From contig CACLYO010000004.1 of NCBI GenBank assembly GCA_902611145.1, positions 1 through 64,000 on the forward strand: a stretch of 64,000 nt of DNA, given 5' to 3'. Below, one piece after another: positions 39,119 to 48,325 of the stretch. Each line of letters opens with the position of its first letter. Within the stretch, counting starts at the first letter, position 1. The notes below the pieces were generated by a model. That model searched no databases. It was given only the letters and a program-made list of their open reading frames with translations, and was not told the DNA's origin. A program made the translations under genes and the position numbers. Source of the stretch: an uncultured Pelagibacteraceae bacterium. Lineage in GTDB: Bacteria; Pseudomonadota; Alphaproteobacteria; Pelagibacterales; Pelagibacteraceae.

Positions 39119-39936
39119 TATTCTGTTCTTTCTACAGTTTCCTCTTCAATTTGATTTTCAGGATTAGGATTAGTTGGTGGTTTTTTTGCTTCTATAGTTT
39201 GTTTTTGATCTTCTAAATTTCTTTTTAGTGCTTTATTTAATTTTTTTTGAGTATCTTCTGTAGACTGATTTAAAATAATTTGAAATTCAGACACAATTCT
39301 TTCATATGCTTTTTCAAATAGTTGTCTTTCACTATAGGATTGATCAACCATTATATCATCACCTTTATTTAAATCTCTAACTACTTCAGCTAGTTCATAA
39401 ATTTTACCTGAGGTAATTTTCTGTTCATACTCTTGTGCTCTTCTACTCCACATAGATCTTTTAATTTTGGGTTTACTCTTAAGAATAGAAATAGATTTAT
39501 TTACCTGATTTATAGTTGCCAGTGGTCTCAAGTGTGATTGTTTATTAATTGGTAATAGTCCAATAGCCTTATCTTTTTCAAATTTTATATCGTAGCATTG
39601 TACTTCTATGCCACCAATCATTTTTGTACTTATTGAAAGAATTTGACCCACTCCATGTTTAGGGTAGACAATATAATCTTTTGGCTTAAATTGTTTTTTT
39701 TCTGTTTCTTGTTTTTTTATTTTTTTTATTTCAGGTTTTAACTCATTTTGTTTTGTAATTCTTAAGACGCTAGTTTTTTCTTTTATAGTTTTAGCTGTTT
39801 TTAAATTTTTTTTAGTTTTTTTAATTTTAATTTTATTTTTTTTAACTTTACTCAAAGTTTTCTTAATCTTTTTTTTTGAAATTTTTTTGCTTTTAAAGGT
39901 TTTCTTTAAAATATTTTTCAAATTTATTTTCTTCAT
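39118..39936 (-). CDS. CarD/CdnL-type transcription regulator with Lys-rich N-terminal extension
   Basis: 272 residues. A basic, Lys-dominated segment (about 1-90, of low complexity) precedes the RNA-polymerase-interaction domain [15 protein letters not shown] and the DNA-binding helical part. The C-terminus (about 250-272) is Pro/Asn/Glu-rich. CarD proteins bind the polymerase beta subunit and stabilise open promoter complexes. Typical alphaproteobacterial members are about 160-190 residues, so the extension is unusual. The start lies 44 bases inside fdxA; no other ATG lies between it and the CarD domain. Confidence 0.85.
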   Translation of the reverse strand: MKKINLKNILKKTFKSKKISKKKIKKTLSKVKKNKIKIKKTKKNLKTAKTIKEKTSVLRITKQNELKPEIKKIKKQETEKKQFKPKDYIVYPKHGVGQILSISTKMIGGIEVQCYDIKFEKDKAIGLLPINKQSHLRPLATINQVNKSISILKSKPKIKRSMWSRRAQEYEQKITSGKIYELAEVVRDLNKGDDIMVDQSYSERQLFEKAYERIVSEFQIILNQSTEDTQKKLNKALKRNLEDQKQTIEAKKPPTNPNPENQIEEETVERTE

Positions 39937-40219
39937 TTTCGTATTTTTTATGGTCTTCTGGTGGTTCTTTTTTTTCAGTTATGTTCGGCCAAATTTCCGA
40001 ATACTTAGTGTTTAGTTCTAACCACTTATCACTTCCCTCTATCGAGTCAGGAACTATAGCACCTATTGGACATTCAGGTTCACAAACGCCACAATCTATA
40101 CACTCATCAGGTTTAATTACAAGCATATTTTTTCCTTCATAAAAACAATCAACAGGACAAACTTCTACGCAATCCATTAATTTACACTTTATGCATTTGT
40201 CATTAACCAGGTATGTCAT
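39893..40219 (-). CDS. fdxA: 7Fe ferredoxin FdxA
   Basis: 108 residues. Cluster cysteines appear in [17 protein letters not shown] (3Fe-4S and part of 4Fe-4S) and [16 protein letters not shown]. The long C-terminal part ([18 protein letters not shown]) is typical of the alphaproteobacterial 7Fe FdxA next to carD and a Suv3-like helicase. Electron carrier; partners unknown. It overlaps carD by 44 bases and the TerB-like gene by 4. Confidence 0.93.
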   Translation of the reverse strand: MTYLVNDKCIKCKLMDCVEVCPVDCFYEGKNMLVIKPDECIDCGVCEPECPIGAIVPDSIEGSDKWLELNTKYSEIWPNITEKKEPPEDHKKYENEENKFEKYFKENL

Positions 40220-40644
40220 TTGTTAAATTTTTTTTTTATTTTCTCTTTGATATTTCCAACAATCTTATTGTCAAGGTATAGTAAACCAGTTAATCGTCTC
40301 ATAAAATTTGATTCGTACATATCTAAGTTATTATCTGAATATATTATACTCCATAATGTCTCAATTATTTTTATTTTGAAATTTTCATCACTATTTTTTA
40401 TTTCTTTAGTAAATTCTAATATTTGGTTTGAATTAGACTCAGTATTTTCGGCTTTTTTGAATATTTTTTCTAAATCTATTTCATTAACTCCTAATTTAAT
40501 TAAAGTTGCTTTTATAATTTTTTTTTCTATATCTGAATAGTTTTCATCTATTTTTGCTGCATGTATTAAAAGTGCAGCAGTTTTTACATACAAATTGTAT
40601 TTATTTGACTCATTATCTTTATTTTTTGAAAAAAAACTAAACAT
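40216..40644 (-). CDS. TerB-like protein
   Basis: 142 residues, all-helical. The conserved start is [22 protein letters not shown], an acidic TerB-domain signature that binds metal in relatives. Tellurite resistance is not implied. In other alphaproteobacteria this slot between the Suv3-like helicase and fdxA commonly holds an S4 RNA-binding gene; here it is replaced or lost. Its start overlaps the helicase stop by one base. Confidence 0.7.
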   Translation of the reverse strand: MFSFFSKNKDNESNKYNLYVKTAALLIHAAKIDENYSDIEKKIIKATLIKLGVNEIDLEKIFKKAENTESNSNQILEFTKEIKNSDENFKIKIIETLWSIIYSDNNLDMYESNFMRRLTGLLYLDNKIVGNIKEKIKKKFNK

Positions 40645-43130
40645 TATTTAAAATTTATCTCACTTAGAACTTTGAATGGATTTTCATTATTTATTTTATT
40701 ATTTTTTCTAGAAATAAATTGTTTTTTTATTTTTTTATTAGGTAAATATTTAAAATATAAATCATTATCTTTTGTAAATGTTTTATAATTCATCTTTTGA
40801 ATTAATTTTGTAAAATCATTTTTATTACATCCAAGCAAATTAAGCATTTCAGCATTTAATTTAATTTCTTTATTTTGGTTTGAATCCATAATTTTTAAAA
40901 AAAGTCTTTCTAAAATATCAATTCTTACATAGTACTTATCAAAATTTTCAAATCCACATATAAGCATAAAATTAGGATTAATATTTTTTTTATCTTCAAA
41001 AAAATTAAGTCCAAATTTAGGGGGCTCTAAAGTTAAATACTTTTGATGATAATTTTTCCAAAGTAAAACTCTAAGAGATACTGCATTTGGTTTAAATAGT
41101 CTGTGTAAAAAAATATGATATCTACCAAATTTAACACCCATTGTTCTTAAAATTTTTCTTTCATCTTGGTTTAAAAATTTAATGAAATTAATAACGTTGT
41201 CTCTTTTTATTACTCCATTGTTTTCATATAATTGGTAAGCTAATGCTCTAACAGATGTATTTGTTTCTTTTATATTTTTAAGATCTATTAGATTTTTTAA
41301 ATCATCGTTAATTTTTTTATTTATCCAACTATTTAAGTATTCAATTAATTTTAATTGATCGTCATTATCAACCATATCATCAATTATTAATTTTATTTCT
41401 GGTTTAAGATAATTTTTACCAGGAGTTAAATTAGCGATAGGAAAATTATTCCAGTAGATTTTGGAATCATTTTTTAAATCAATTAATCCATTTTTTTTAA
41501 TTTGTTCAATTCTTTTTAAAATTTCTGGACCAATAGTTTGTCTGGCTGCTTTTTTTAAGGATTTAATATCAGTATCAAGCGCTCCTATTTTTAAGTCTAG
41601 TTCTAACTTTAGTCCTTTTAATTGTCCTATGAATTGATTGTTAATCATAACTCTTTCATTATTTAAAATTTTTGTGTCAAAAGAAATATCTTGCTTTAAT
41701 CCTTTTGCCAAAACACTTGCTCTTCTGTCAATAAAGCTTTTAGTTAATTCTTCATGTAATTTTTCAGATAATTTATCTTCAAGGCTTTTTGTTCTTTCAA
41801 TCCAATAATCTTGGTTTTCAACCCAATTGATTTTATTTGAAACATAGGACCATGTTCTTACATTTGCTATTCTATTGGAAAGAGAGTCTACATTTCCATC
41901 TAATTTATCAAGAGAAGATAATTGCTGTTTCATATATACATTAGCTATCCTTCCAGGTTTATTTTTTAAAAAATTAAAAACTTTTTTTACGATTTGAATA
42001 TGATGACCATAAGTTTTTTTTACAAAATCAGGAATTTGGCAACATTCCCATAATAGTTCTAGTTCATTTTTGTTGTTATCAATTTTTAAATTTTCAAAAT
42101 CTTTTAAAAGATATTTAAGTACTTTTTCATCTTCACATTCATGTATTCTTCTAAGCCATTTTTGATTTGGCCTTTCATCTAAAGATTTAATTAAAGTAGT
42201 TTTATTGTTAAAATTTAAATCTGAATTTCTCCAAAAAATAGTATTTATCTCTTCAAATTTATGCTTTTCTAATAGTTCAACTTCTTCAGAATTAATTTCT
42301 GAACAATCTCCTGTAATACCAAAAGTACCATCATTTAAATATCTACCAGCTCGTCCAGCAATTTGTCCAATTTCAGCTAGATTCAATCTCCTTAATTTTT
42401 TTCCATCAAATTTTTTTAAATTAGAAAAATATACATTATCTAAATCCATATTTATTCCCATCCCAATTGCATCTGTGGCTACTAAGTAATCTACATCTCC
42501 AGACTGATAAAGTTCAACTTGAGCATTACGAGTTTTTGGACTTAAAGATCCCATAACTATCGCGGCACCACCTTTTTGCCTTCTAATTAGTTCAGCGATT
42601 GCATAAACTTCTTCAGCAGAAAAAGCTATAATAGCTGTTTTTCTTTCAATTCTAGAAATTTTTTTATATCCAGAGTAAGATAGCTTAGATAATCTTTCTT
42701 TGTTTATATATTCAATATCTCCATCTAATTTATTAATTATATTTTTCATAGAATTTGAACCCATAAACATTGTTGTTTTTTCACCTCGTAAATTTAAAAG
42801 TCTATTTGTAAAAATATGACCTCTTTCATGATCAGAACACATTTGAATTTCATCTACCGCAACAAAGTCTAAATTTTTATCAATAGGCATTGATTCGACA
42901 GTGCAGAGATAATATTTTGCACTTAAAGGTATTATTTTTTCTTCTCCTGTAATTAATGCAACTTTTTTTGGATCAATTCTTTTAATAATTTTGTCGTAAA
43001 CCTCTCTAGCAAGAAGTCTTAATGGAAAACCAATCATACCACTATCAAAAGCAAGCATCGTTTCTATTGCATAAAAGGTTTTTCCAGTATTTGTGGGTCC
43101 AAGAACAGCTACAATTTTATTTTTTTTCAT
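40644..43130 (-). CDS. Suv3-like DExH RNA helicase
   Basis: 828 residues. Walker A GPTNTGKTFYAIETM, DEIQM (DExH-like Walker B) and SNSMKN lie in the first RecA-like domain; AIGMGINMDLDNVYFSN and QIAGRAGRY form the second. The remaining half has a Suv3-type C-terminal region (LPLQ-like core lost or diverged) and a basic end. Suv3 helicases unwind RNA, in mitochondria alongside RNA decay enzymes, and the bacterial relatives have the same layout. The gene heads the helicase-TerB-fdxA-carD chain. Confidence 0.88.
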   Translation of the reverse strand: MKKNKIVAVLGPTNTGKTFYAIETMLAFDSGMIGFPLRLLAREVYDKIIKRIDPKKVALITGEEKIIPLSAKYYLCTVESMPIDKNLDFVAVDEIQMCSDHERGHIFTNRLLNLRGEKTTMFMGSNSMKNIINKLDGDIEYINKERLSKLSYSGYKKISRIERKTAIIAFSAEEVYAIAELIRRQKGGAAIVMGSLSPKTRNAQVELYQSGDVDYLVATDAIGMGINMDLDNVYFSNLKKFDGKKLRRLNLAEIGQIAGRAGRYLNDGTFGITGDCSEINSEEVELLEKHKFEEINTIFWRNSDLNFNNKTTLIKSLDERPNQKWLRRIHECEDEKVLKYLLKDFENLKIDNNKNELELLWECCQIPDFVKKTYGHHIQIVKKVFNFLKNKPGRIANVYMKQQLSSLDKLDGNVDSLSNRIANVRTWSYVSNKINWVENQDYWIERTKSLEDKLSEKLHEELTKSFIDRRASVLAKGLKQDISFDTKILNNERVMINNQFIGQLKGLKLELDLKIGALDTDIKSLKKAARQTIGPEILKRIEQIKKNGLIDLKNDSKIYWNNFPIANLTPGKNYLKPEIKLIIDDMVDNDDQLKLIEYLNSWINKKINDDLKNLIDLKNIKETNTSVRALAYQLYENNGVIKRDNVINFIKFLNQDERKILRTMGVKFGRYHIFLHRLFKPNAVSLRVLLWKNYHQKYLTLEPPKFGLNFFEDKKNINPNFMLICGFENFDKYYVRIDILERLFLKIMDSNQNKEIKLNAEMLNLLGCNKNDFTKLIQKMNYKTFTKDNDLYFKYLPNKKIKKQFISRKNNKINNENPFKVLSEINFK

Positions 43131-43284
43131 TTCAATGTTTTGTGTCTAAATATTTTGAACCACTATATGTTGTTGTAGTCCAAGAACAAAAATAGACTAA
43201 AACAGGTCCGAATCAGATCAAAAAAAGTTCTCATTTTTAAGATTTAAATTAATTAATTTTTTTTTAAATTTAATTGTAACATAT

Positions 43285-43310
43285 AAATAAAAATTATCTA
43301 CCAGGGTAGA
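43285..43310 (-). terminator. Possible weak terminator of the thioesterase gene
   Basis: On the minus strand TCTAC-CCTG-GTAGA followed by TAATTTTTATTT, placed 11 bases after the stop codon. The stem is only five pairs, so the call is tentative. Confidence 0.4.
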
Positions 43311-43321
43311 AGCTCATAGAA

Positions 43322-43720
43322 TTAAGCTTTTAATATTTTCCAAACTCCAGATGCTGAGGCGATTATTTTATTATTACATTTTAAGTGACAGATGACAAAT
43401 ACCATTGACTTTGTTTTCTTCAAAATTTTAACAAAACCTAAAATTTGATCACTTTCTTTTGTTGGACTTATATATTTTATATCTAATGAAACTGTTACAC
43501 AAGAATTAGTATTAGTAGATCTGTGAACTGCTGTACCTGATCCAGCATCAATTAATGAAGCTATATATCCACCATGAGTTATACCTGCTTTATTTAAATG
43601 ATTTTTATTTATTGTTGATTTAAATTGATATTCATTTTCTGAAATAATTTTAAATAAAAGACCACCATTATGTTTCATGAATCCTGGTTTTATACTTATT
43701 TGTTCAAATTCTTCTGGCAT
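43322..43720 (-). CDS. PaaI-type hot-dog thioesterase
   Basis: 132 residues with the hot-dog motif HLNKAGITHGGYIASLIDAGSG and VSLDIKYISPTKESD, followed by the SGVWKIL end. The family hydrolyses acyl-CoA thioesters, often aromatic or medium-chain. Neighbours (tRNA-Arg, thiolase) give little substrate guidance. Function inferred from fold. Confidence 0.85.
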   Translation of the reverse strand: MPEEFEQISIKPGFMKHNGGLLFKIISENEYQFKSTINKNHLNKAGITHGGYIASLIDAGSGTAVHRSTNTNSCVTVSLDIKYISPTKESDQILGFVKILKKTKSMVFVICHLKCNNKIIASASGVWKILKA

Positions 43721-43823
43721 TATTACTAAATGATTATTGTAAATATTAACAAAATAAGTAAAACAATCAAAAAGAAATAAATAACTGCATTTTGTAAAGA
43801 TACTTTCATAAAATTTATACTTT

Positions 43824-43900
43824 TGGTGCGCCTGCTAGGAGTTGAACCCAGAACCTCCTGGTCCGTAGCCAAGCGCTCTATCCAATTGAGCTACAGGCGC
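43824..43900 (-). tRNA. tRNA-Arg (anticodon ACG)
   Basis: Read on minus: acceptor GCGCCTG with CAGGCGC, D arm GCTC/GAGC, anticodon arm CTTGG-CTACGGA-CCAGG giving ACG, T arm CTGGG-TTCAACT-CCTAG, then discriminator A and encoded CCA (43824-43826). The 77 bases include CCA. A34 needs deamination to inosine by TadA to read CGU/CGC/CGA. Confidence 0.96.
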
Positions 43901-43975
43901 TATTTTTTAATTATTAATATATATACTTATATTTTTTAATGTAATTTTTCAAATTAGGAATTATTGTACTTATAT

Positions 43976-45097
43976 ATGCAAAAAAATTCTAAAGATGTAG
44001 TTATTGTATCTGCTTTAAGAACAGTTATTGGAAAATATAATGGTATATGGGCTAAAATTGAGGCTTATAATTTAGGAAAATCTGTAATTCAAAATATTTT
44101 ATCTCAATCAAGAATGAATAAATCATCAATTGATGAAGTTATTATGGGTCAAGTTTTAACAGGAGGAACAGGGCAAAATCCAGCGAGACAGGCAGCTAAG
44201 GGTGCAGGCATACCAGATGAAAAAACAGCATATATTATTAATCAAGTATGTGGTTCAGGTTTAAGAGCTATCGTTTCAGGATATCAATCAATTTTATTAA
44301 ATGATTCAAAAATTGTTATAGCTGGTGGACAAGAAAATATGTCATTTTCAAATAAAGACAATATGCTTCAAGATGGTTTAGTAGATGCATTTAACAACTA
44401 TCATATGGGAGTTACAGCCGAGAATGTTGCAGATAAGTGTAACATTTCTAGAAAAGAACAGGATAATTTTGCTTTATCTTCTCAAACAAAAACACAAGAA
44501 GCAATAAAAAATAAAAAATTTAAAGATGAAATAATAGATGGTAAGTCTAATAAAAATTTTTTGGATGAACATCCTAGGTCCGATGTTACAATTGAAAGTT
44601 TATCAAAGCTTAAACCTGCATTTAAAGAAAATGGAACTGTAACAGCTGGGAATTCTTCAGGTATAAATGATGGGGCAGCTGCGGTTTTAATTATGACCAG
44701 AGAAGAGGCTGAAAAAAGAGATCTAATCCCTTTGGCAAAAATTGTTTCTTGGGCAACTTCTGGTGTTGATCCTGCATTAATGGGTTTGGGTCCAATACCT
44801 GCATCAAAAAAAGCTTTAGAAAAAGCTGGTTGGGAGATAAAAGATTTAGATCTAATTGAGTCAAATGAAGCTTTTGCTGCTCAAAGTTTAGCCGTTATAA
44901 AAGAACTAAAAATTCCAATAGAAAAAGTTAATGTAAACGGTGGGGCAATTGCTCTTGGTCATCCCATAGGAGCTTCTGGTTGTAGAATAGTTGTCACATT
45001 ACTCCATGAGATGAAAAGAAGAAGTGTTAAAAGAGGAATGGCAACTCTATGTATTGGTGGAGGAATGGGAATTTCAATGTGTTTAGAACAAGTTTAA
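43976..45097 (+). CDS. Acetyl-CoA acetyltransferase (thiolase)
   Basis: 373 residues from the ATG at 43976 (MQKNSKDVVIVSALRT); an ATG 4 codons earlier is possible. Catalytic cysteine in NQVCGSGLRA, His in GGAIALGHPIGASG, and the second Cys in LCIGGGMGISM. It condenses or cleaves acetoacetyl-CoA. It is slightly shorter than the usual 390 residues because of a contracted central loop. PhbA/AtoB type is likely. Confidence 0.92.
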   Translation: MQKNSKDVVIVSALRTVIGKYNGIWAKIEAYNLGKSVIQNILSQSRMNKSSIDEVIMGQVLTGGTGQNPARQAAKGAGIPDEKTAYIINQVCGSGLRAIVSGYQSILLNDSKIVIAGGQENMSFSNKDNMLQDGLVDAFNNYHMGVTAENVADKCNISRKEQDNFALSSQTKTQEAIKNKKFKDEIIDGKSNKNFLDEHPRSDVTIESLSKLKPAFKENGTVTAGNSSGINDGAAAVLIMTREEAEKRDLIPLAKIVSWATSGVDPALMGLGPIPASKKALEKAGWEIKDLDLIESNEAFAAQSLAVIKELKIPIEKVNVNGGAIALGHPIGASGCRIVVTLLHEMKRRSVKRGMATLCIGGGMGISMCLEQV

Positions 45098-45276
45098 TTT
45101 TTTGTAAAAAAATAATTTTTATTTAAAATTATCATTTGAATCCAATTTCTTGCATCTAAATCATTTAAATTTTTAGATTTTTTAAATTTTTTAAGCAATA
45201 AGCTAAGCATAATTGGCCTATATGACATCTAAGCTTGTCCAAAAAAGGATTAAAATGTGGTAAAATTAAACAAGTA

Positions 45277-48200
45277 ATGACAAATCAATTAAATGTACCC
45301 GATATTGGAGATTTCGAACAAGTTGAAATTGTTGAAGTAATTGTAAAAGTAGGAGAAAAAATAAAAAAAAATGATCCAGTAGTTACTTTAGAAAGTGACA
45401 AATCAAGTGTTGAAGTTCCATCAGAAATAGAAGGTGTTGTTTCAAACATAAATGTAAAAGTTGGTGATAAAGTTTCAAAGGGTGATTTAATTTTAGAGGT
45501 AAATGCTGAACAAAAAAATGATCCTGAAGAATTAAAAGTTAAAAAAGAAAAAATACCTAAAGATACAGAGAATTTAATTAGAGAAGCTGAAAAATCGATA
45601 GAAAAAAAAGAGGAAATAGTTGATACACCAATTAAAATTGCTTCAGAAAAATATAATTTATCAAAAAATAGTGAAGATATTGATTCAACTGAGACAAAAG
45701 AATGGATAGATTCAATTTCAGCAGTATTAGAAACAGACGGAAGTAAAAGGGCTCAATTTTTAATTAAACAACTAATTGAACATTCTTATAAACAAGGATC
45801 TGATTTAGTTCTTTCTCGAAATACTCCATATATAAATACAATATCTCCAGACAAAGAATCAAAATCACCAGGAGATCAAAATATCGAGAGAAAAATTAGA
45901 TCTTTGATCAGGTGGAATGCTGCAGCAATGGTTGTTAGAGCAAATAAAAAATTTCCCGAATTAGGAGGGCATATAGGAACATTTGCATCTGCAGCCACTC
46001 TTTATGATGTAGGAATGAATCATTTTTGGAGAGCAAAGAATAATAAATTTGGAGGAGATCTTATTTATTTTCAAGGACATAGTGCTCCAGGTATGTATGC
46101 TAGAGCTTTTTTAGAAGGTAGATTAAATGAAAAGCAGTTAGATAAATTTAGGCAAGAGGTAAAACCAGGTGGCCTGTCATCTTATCCTCATCCATGGTTA
46201 ATGCCAAATTTTTGGCAGTTTCCAACTGTATCGATGGGTATAGGGCCAATGCTAGCTATTTATCAAGCTAGGTTTATGAAATATTTAATTAATCGGGGTT
46301 TAATTAAAGATCAAAATAGAAAAGTTTGGGCTTTTATTGGAGATGGTGAGACCGATGAACCAGAGTCACTAGGTGCAATTGGTTTAGCAGCTAGAGAAAA
46401 ATTAGATAATTTAATTTTTGTAGTTAACTGTAACTTGCAAAGATTAGATGGACCTGTAAGAGGAAATGGCAAAATTATTCAGGAGTTAGAAGGGATTTTT
46501 AGAGGGTCTGGTTGGAATGTCATAAAAGTAATTTGGGGGTCATATTGGGATCAGTTATTAGCAAAAGATAAAACTGGTCATTTAGTTAAATTAATGAACG
46601 AGACAGTTGATGGAGAGTACCAAGCTTACAAAGCTAGAAATGGGCTATATGTGAGAGAAAAATTTTTTGGCAAATACCCCGAAACAAAAGAATTAGTATC
46701 CACCTTATCAGACAAAGATATATGGAGGTTGAATAGAGGTGGTCATGATCCACACAAAGTTTATGCGGCATATGATCAGGCTTCAAAAAATGTTGGAAGT
46801 CCAACAGTTATTATAGCAAAGACTATAAAAGGGTATGGAATGGGTAAATCAGGAGAAAGTGTTAATACAACTCATCAGCAAAAAAAAATGGATACTGACG
46901 ATTTGATGTATTACAGGGATAGGTTCGATGTTCCTTTGACTGACAAGCAAGTTCAAGAAATTCAGTATTTTAGACCAGATGAAAACTCTCCAGAGATAAA
47001 ATATTTGAAGGAAAGAAGACTTAATTTAGGCGGTTTTATTCCAGAAAGAACAACTTATGCTAAACCAATTAAGGCTCCACCAAAAGATATTTTTGACTCT
47101 TTAAAAGCATCAACTGGAAAAAAAGAAATGTCCACAACAATGATTTTTGTTCGATTATTAACAAATTTACTAAGAGATAAAAATGTTGCTCCAAGACTTG
47201 TTCCAATAATTCCTGACGAAGCAAGAACTTTTGGAATGGAAGGTTTTTTTAAAAAAATAGGGATTTATGCACATGAGGGTCAAAAGTATGAACCAGAAGA
47301 TTCAGAACAATTAAGTTCTTACAGAGAAGATAAAAAAGGACAAGTTTTAGAAGAAGGAATCAACGAAGCAGGATCAATGTCATCATGGATTGCAGCGGGT
47401 ACAGCTTATTCAAACCATGACATTGAAATGATACCAATATATCTTTTTTACTCAATGTTTGGATTTCAAAGAACAGGTGATTTTAATTGGGCTGCAGGAG
47501 ATAGTCAGTCTAGAGGTTTTTTAATAGGAGCAACTTCTGGCAGAACTACACTCGCTGGGGAAGGGCTACAACATCAGGACGGTCATAGTCATATGCTGGC
47601 TTCTACTATACCCAATTGTATATCTTATGATCCAACATTTGGTTATGAGCTGGCAGTAATTTTTAGAGATGGATTAAAGAGAATGCATGAAAAAAAAGAA
47701 AATATTTTTTATTACATAACAACAATGAATGAAAATTATTCTCATCCAGAAATGCCAAAAGATAAAAATTGTGAAGAAGGGATATTGAAAGGGATGTATA
47801 AAATTAAAGAATTTAATAAATATAAAAAAACAAAAATACAATTAATAGGCTCTGGAACTATATTAAGGGAAATTATCGCTGGCGCAGAAGTTTTGCAAAA
47901 TGAATATCAAATAGACAGTGAAGTATGGAGTGTTACAAGTTTTAATGAATTAAGAAGAGACGGCATGGAAACCGAAAGATACAATCTTTTAAATCCAGAT
48001 AAAAAACAGAAAGTTTCATATGTTGACAAATGCCTTGGAAGAACAGAAGGACCAATTTTAGCTGCATCCGACTATATGAGAAGTCATTCGGATCAAATAC
48101 GCCCATATATCAAAAAAAGTTTTTATTCATTAGGTACTGATGGATTTGGCAGAAGTGATACAAGAGAAAATTTAAGAAAATTTTTTGAAGTAGATAAAAA

Positions 48201-48324
48201 ACATATCGTAACTTATGCACTTAGTATTCTTTCTAAAGAACAATTAATAGCATCAAAATATGCTCAAGAGGCGATAAAAAAATATAATATAGAAACTGAA
48301 AAACCGTTTCCAAGTAAATTATAA
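45277..48324 (+). CDS. aceE: Pyruvate dehydrogenase E1 (homodimeric AceE type) with an N-terminal lipoyl domain
   Basis: 1015 residues from the ATG at 45277. Residues 1-75 are a lipoyl domain (PDIGDFEQVEIVEVIVKVG) with the lipoylated lysine in ESDKSSVEVPSE. A charged linker of roughly 75 residues, rich in Lys, Glu and Asp, follows. The remaining about 865 residues are AceE (E. coli AceE is 887), with the thiamine-diphosphate motif AFIGDGETDEPESLG continuing to VVNCNLQRLDGPVRGNG. AceE normally has no lipoyl domain. The neighbouring E2 lacks one, so the domain seems to have moved here. Two hydrophilic codon-poor upstream alternatives (TTG at 45235) are not preferred. Confidence 0.9.
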   Translation: MTNQLNVPDIGDFEQVEIVEVIVKVGEKIKKNDPVVTLESDKSSVEVPSEIEGVVSNINVKVGDKVSKGDLILEVNAEQKNDPEELKVKKEKIPKDTENLIREAEKSIEKKEEIVDTPIKIASEKYNLSKNSEDIDSTETKEWIDSISAVLETDGSKRAQFLIKQLIEHSYKQGSDLVLSRNTPYINTISPDKESKSPGDQNIERKIRSLIRWNAAAMVVRANKKFPELGGHIGTFASAATLYDVGMNHFWRAKNNKFGGDLIYFQGHSAPGMYARAFLEGRLNEKQLDKFRQEVKPGGLSSYPHPWLMPNFWQFPTVSMGIGPMLAIYQARFMKYLINRGLIKDQNRKVWAFIGDGETDEPESLGAIGLAAREKLDNLIFVVNCNLQRLDGPVRGNGKIIQELEGIFRGSGWNVIKVIWGSYWDQLLAKDKTGHLVKLMNETVDGEYQAYKARNGLYVREKFFGKYPETKELVSTLSDKDIWRLNRGGHDPHKVYAAYDQASKNVGSPTVIIAKTIKGYGMGKSGESVNTTHQQKKMDTDDLMYYRDRFDVPLTDKQVQEIQYFRPDENSPEIKYLKERRLNLGGFIPERTTYAKPIKAPPKDIFDSLKASTGKKEMSTTMIFVRLLTNLLRDKNVAPRLVPIIPDEARTFGMEGFFKKIGIYAHEGQKYEPEDSEQLSSYREDKKGQVLEEGINEAGSMSSWIAAGTAYSNHDIEMIPIYLFYSMFGFQRTGDFNWAAGDSQSRGFLIGATSGRTTLAGEGLQHQDGHSHMLASTIPNCISYDPTFGYELAVIFRDGLKRMHEKKENIFYYITTMNENYSHPEMPKDKNCEEGILKGMYKIKEFNKYKKTKIQLIGSGTILREIIAGAEVLQNEYQIDSEVWSVTSFNELRRDGMETERYNLLNPDKKQKVSYVDKCLGRTEGPILAASDYMRSHSDQIRPYIKKSFYSLGTDGFGRSDTRENLRKFFEVDKKHIVTYALSILSKEQLIASKYAQEAIKKYNIETEKPFPSKL

Positions 48325-48325
48325 T

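Noticed and set aside
45094-45210. 38-codon minus-strand ORF between the thiolase and aceE
   Set aside because: It overlaps the thiolase stop, has no ribosome site and low-complexity composition; coding cannot be supported.
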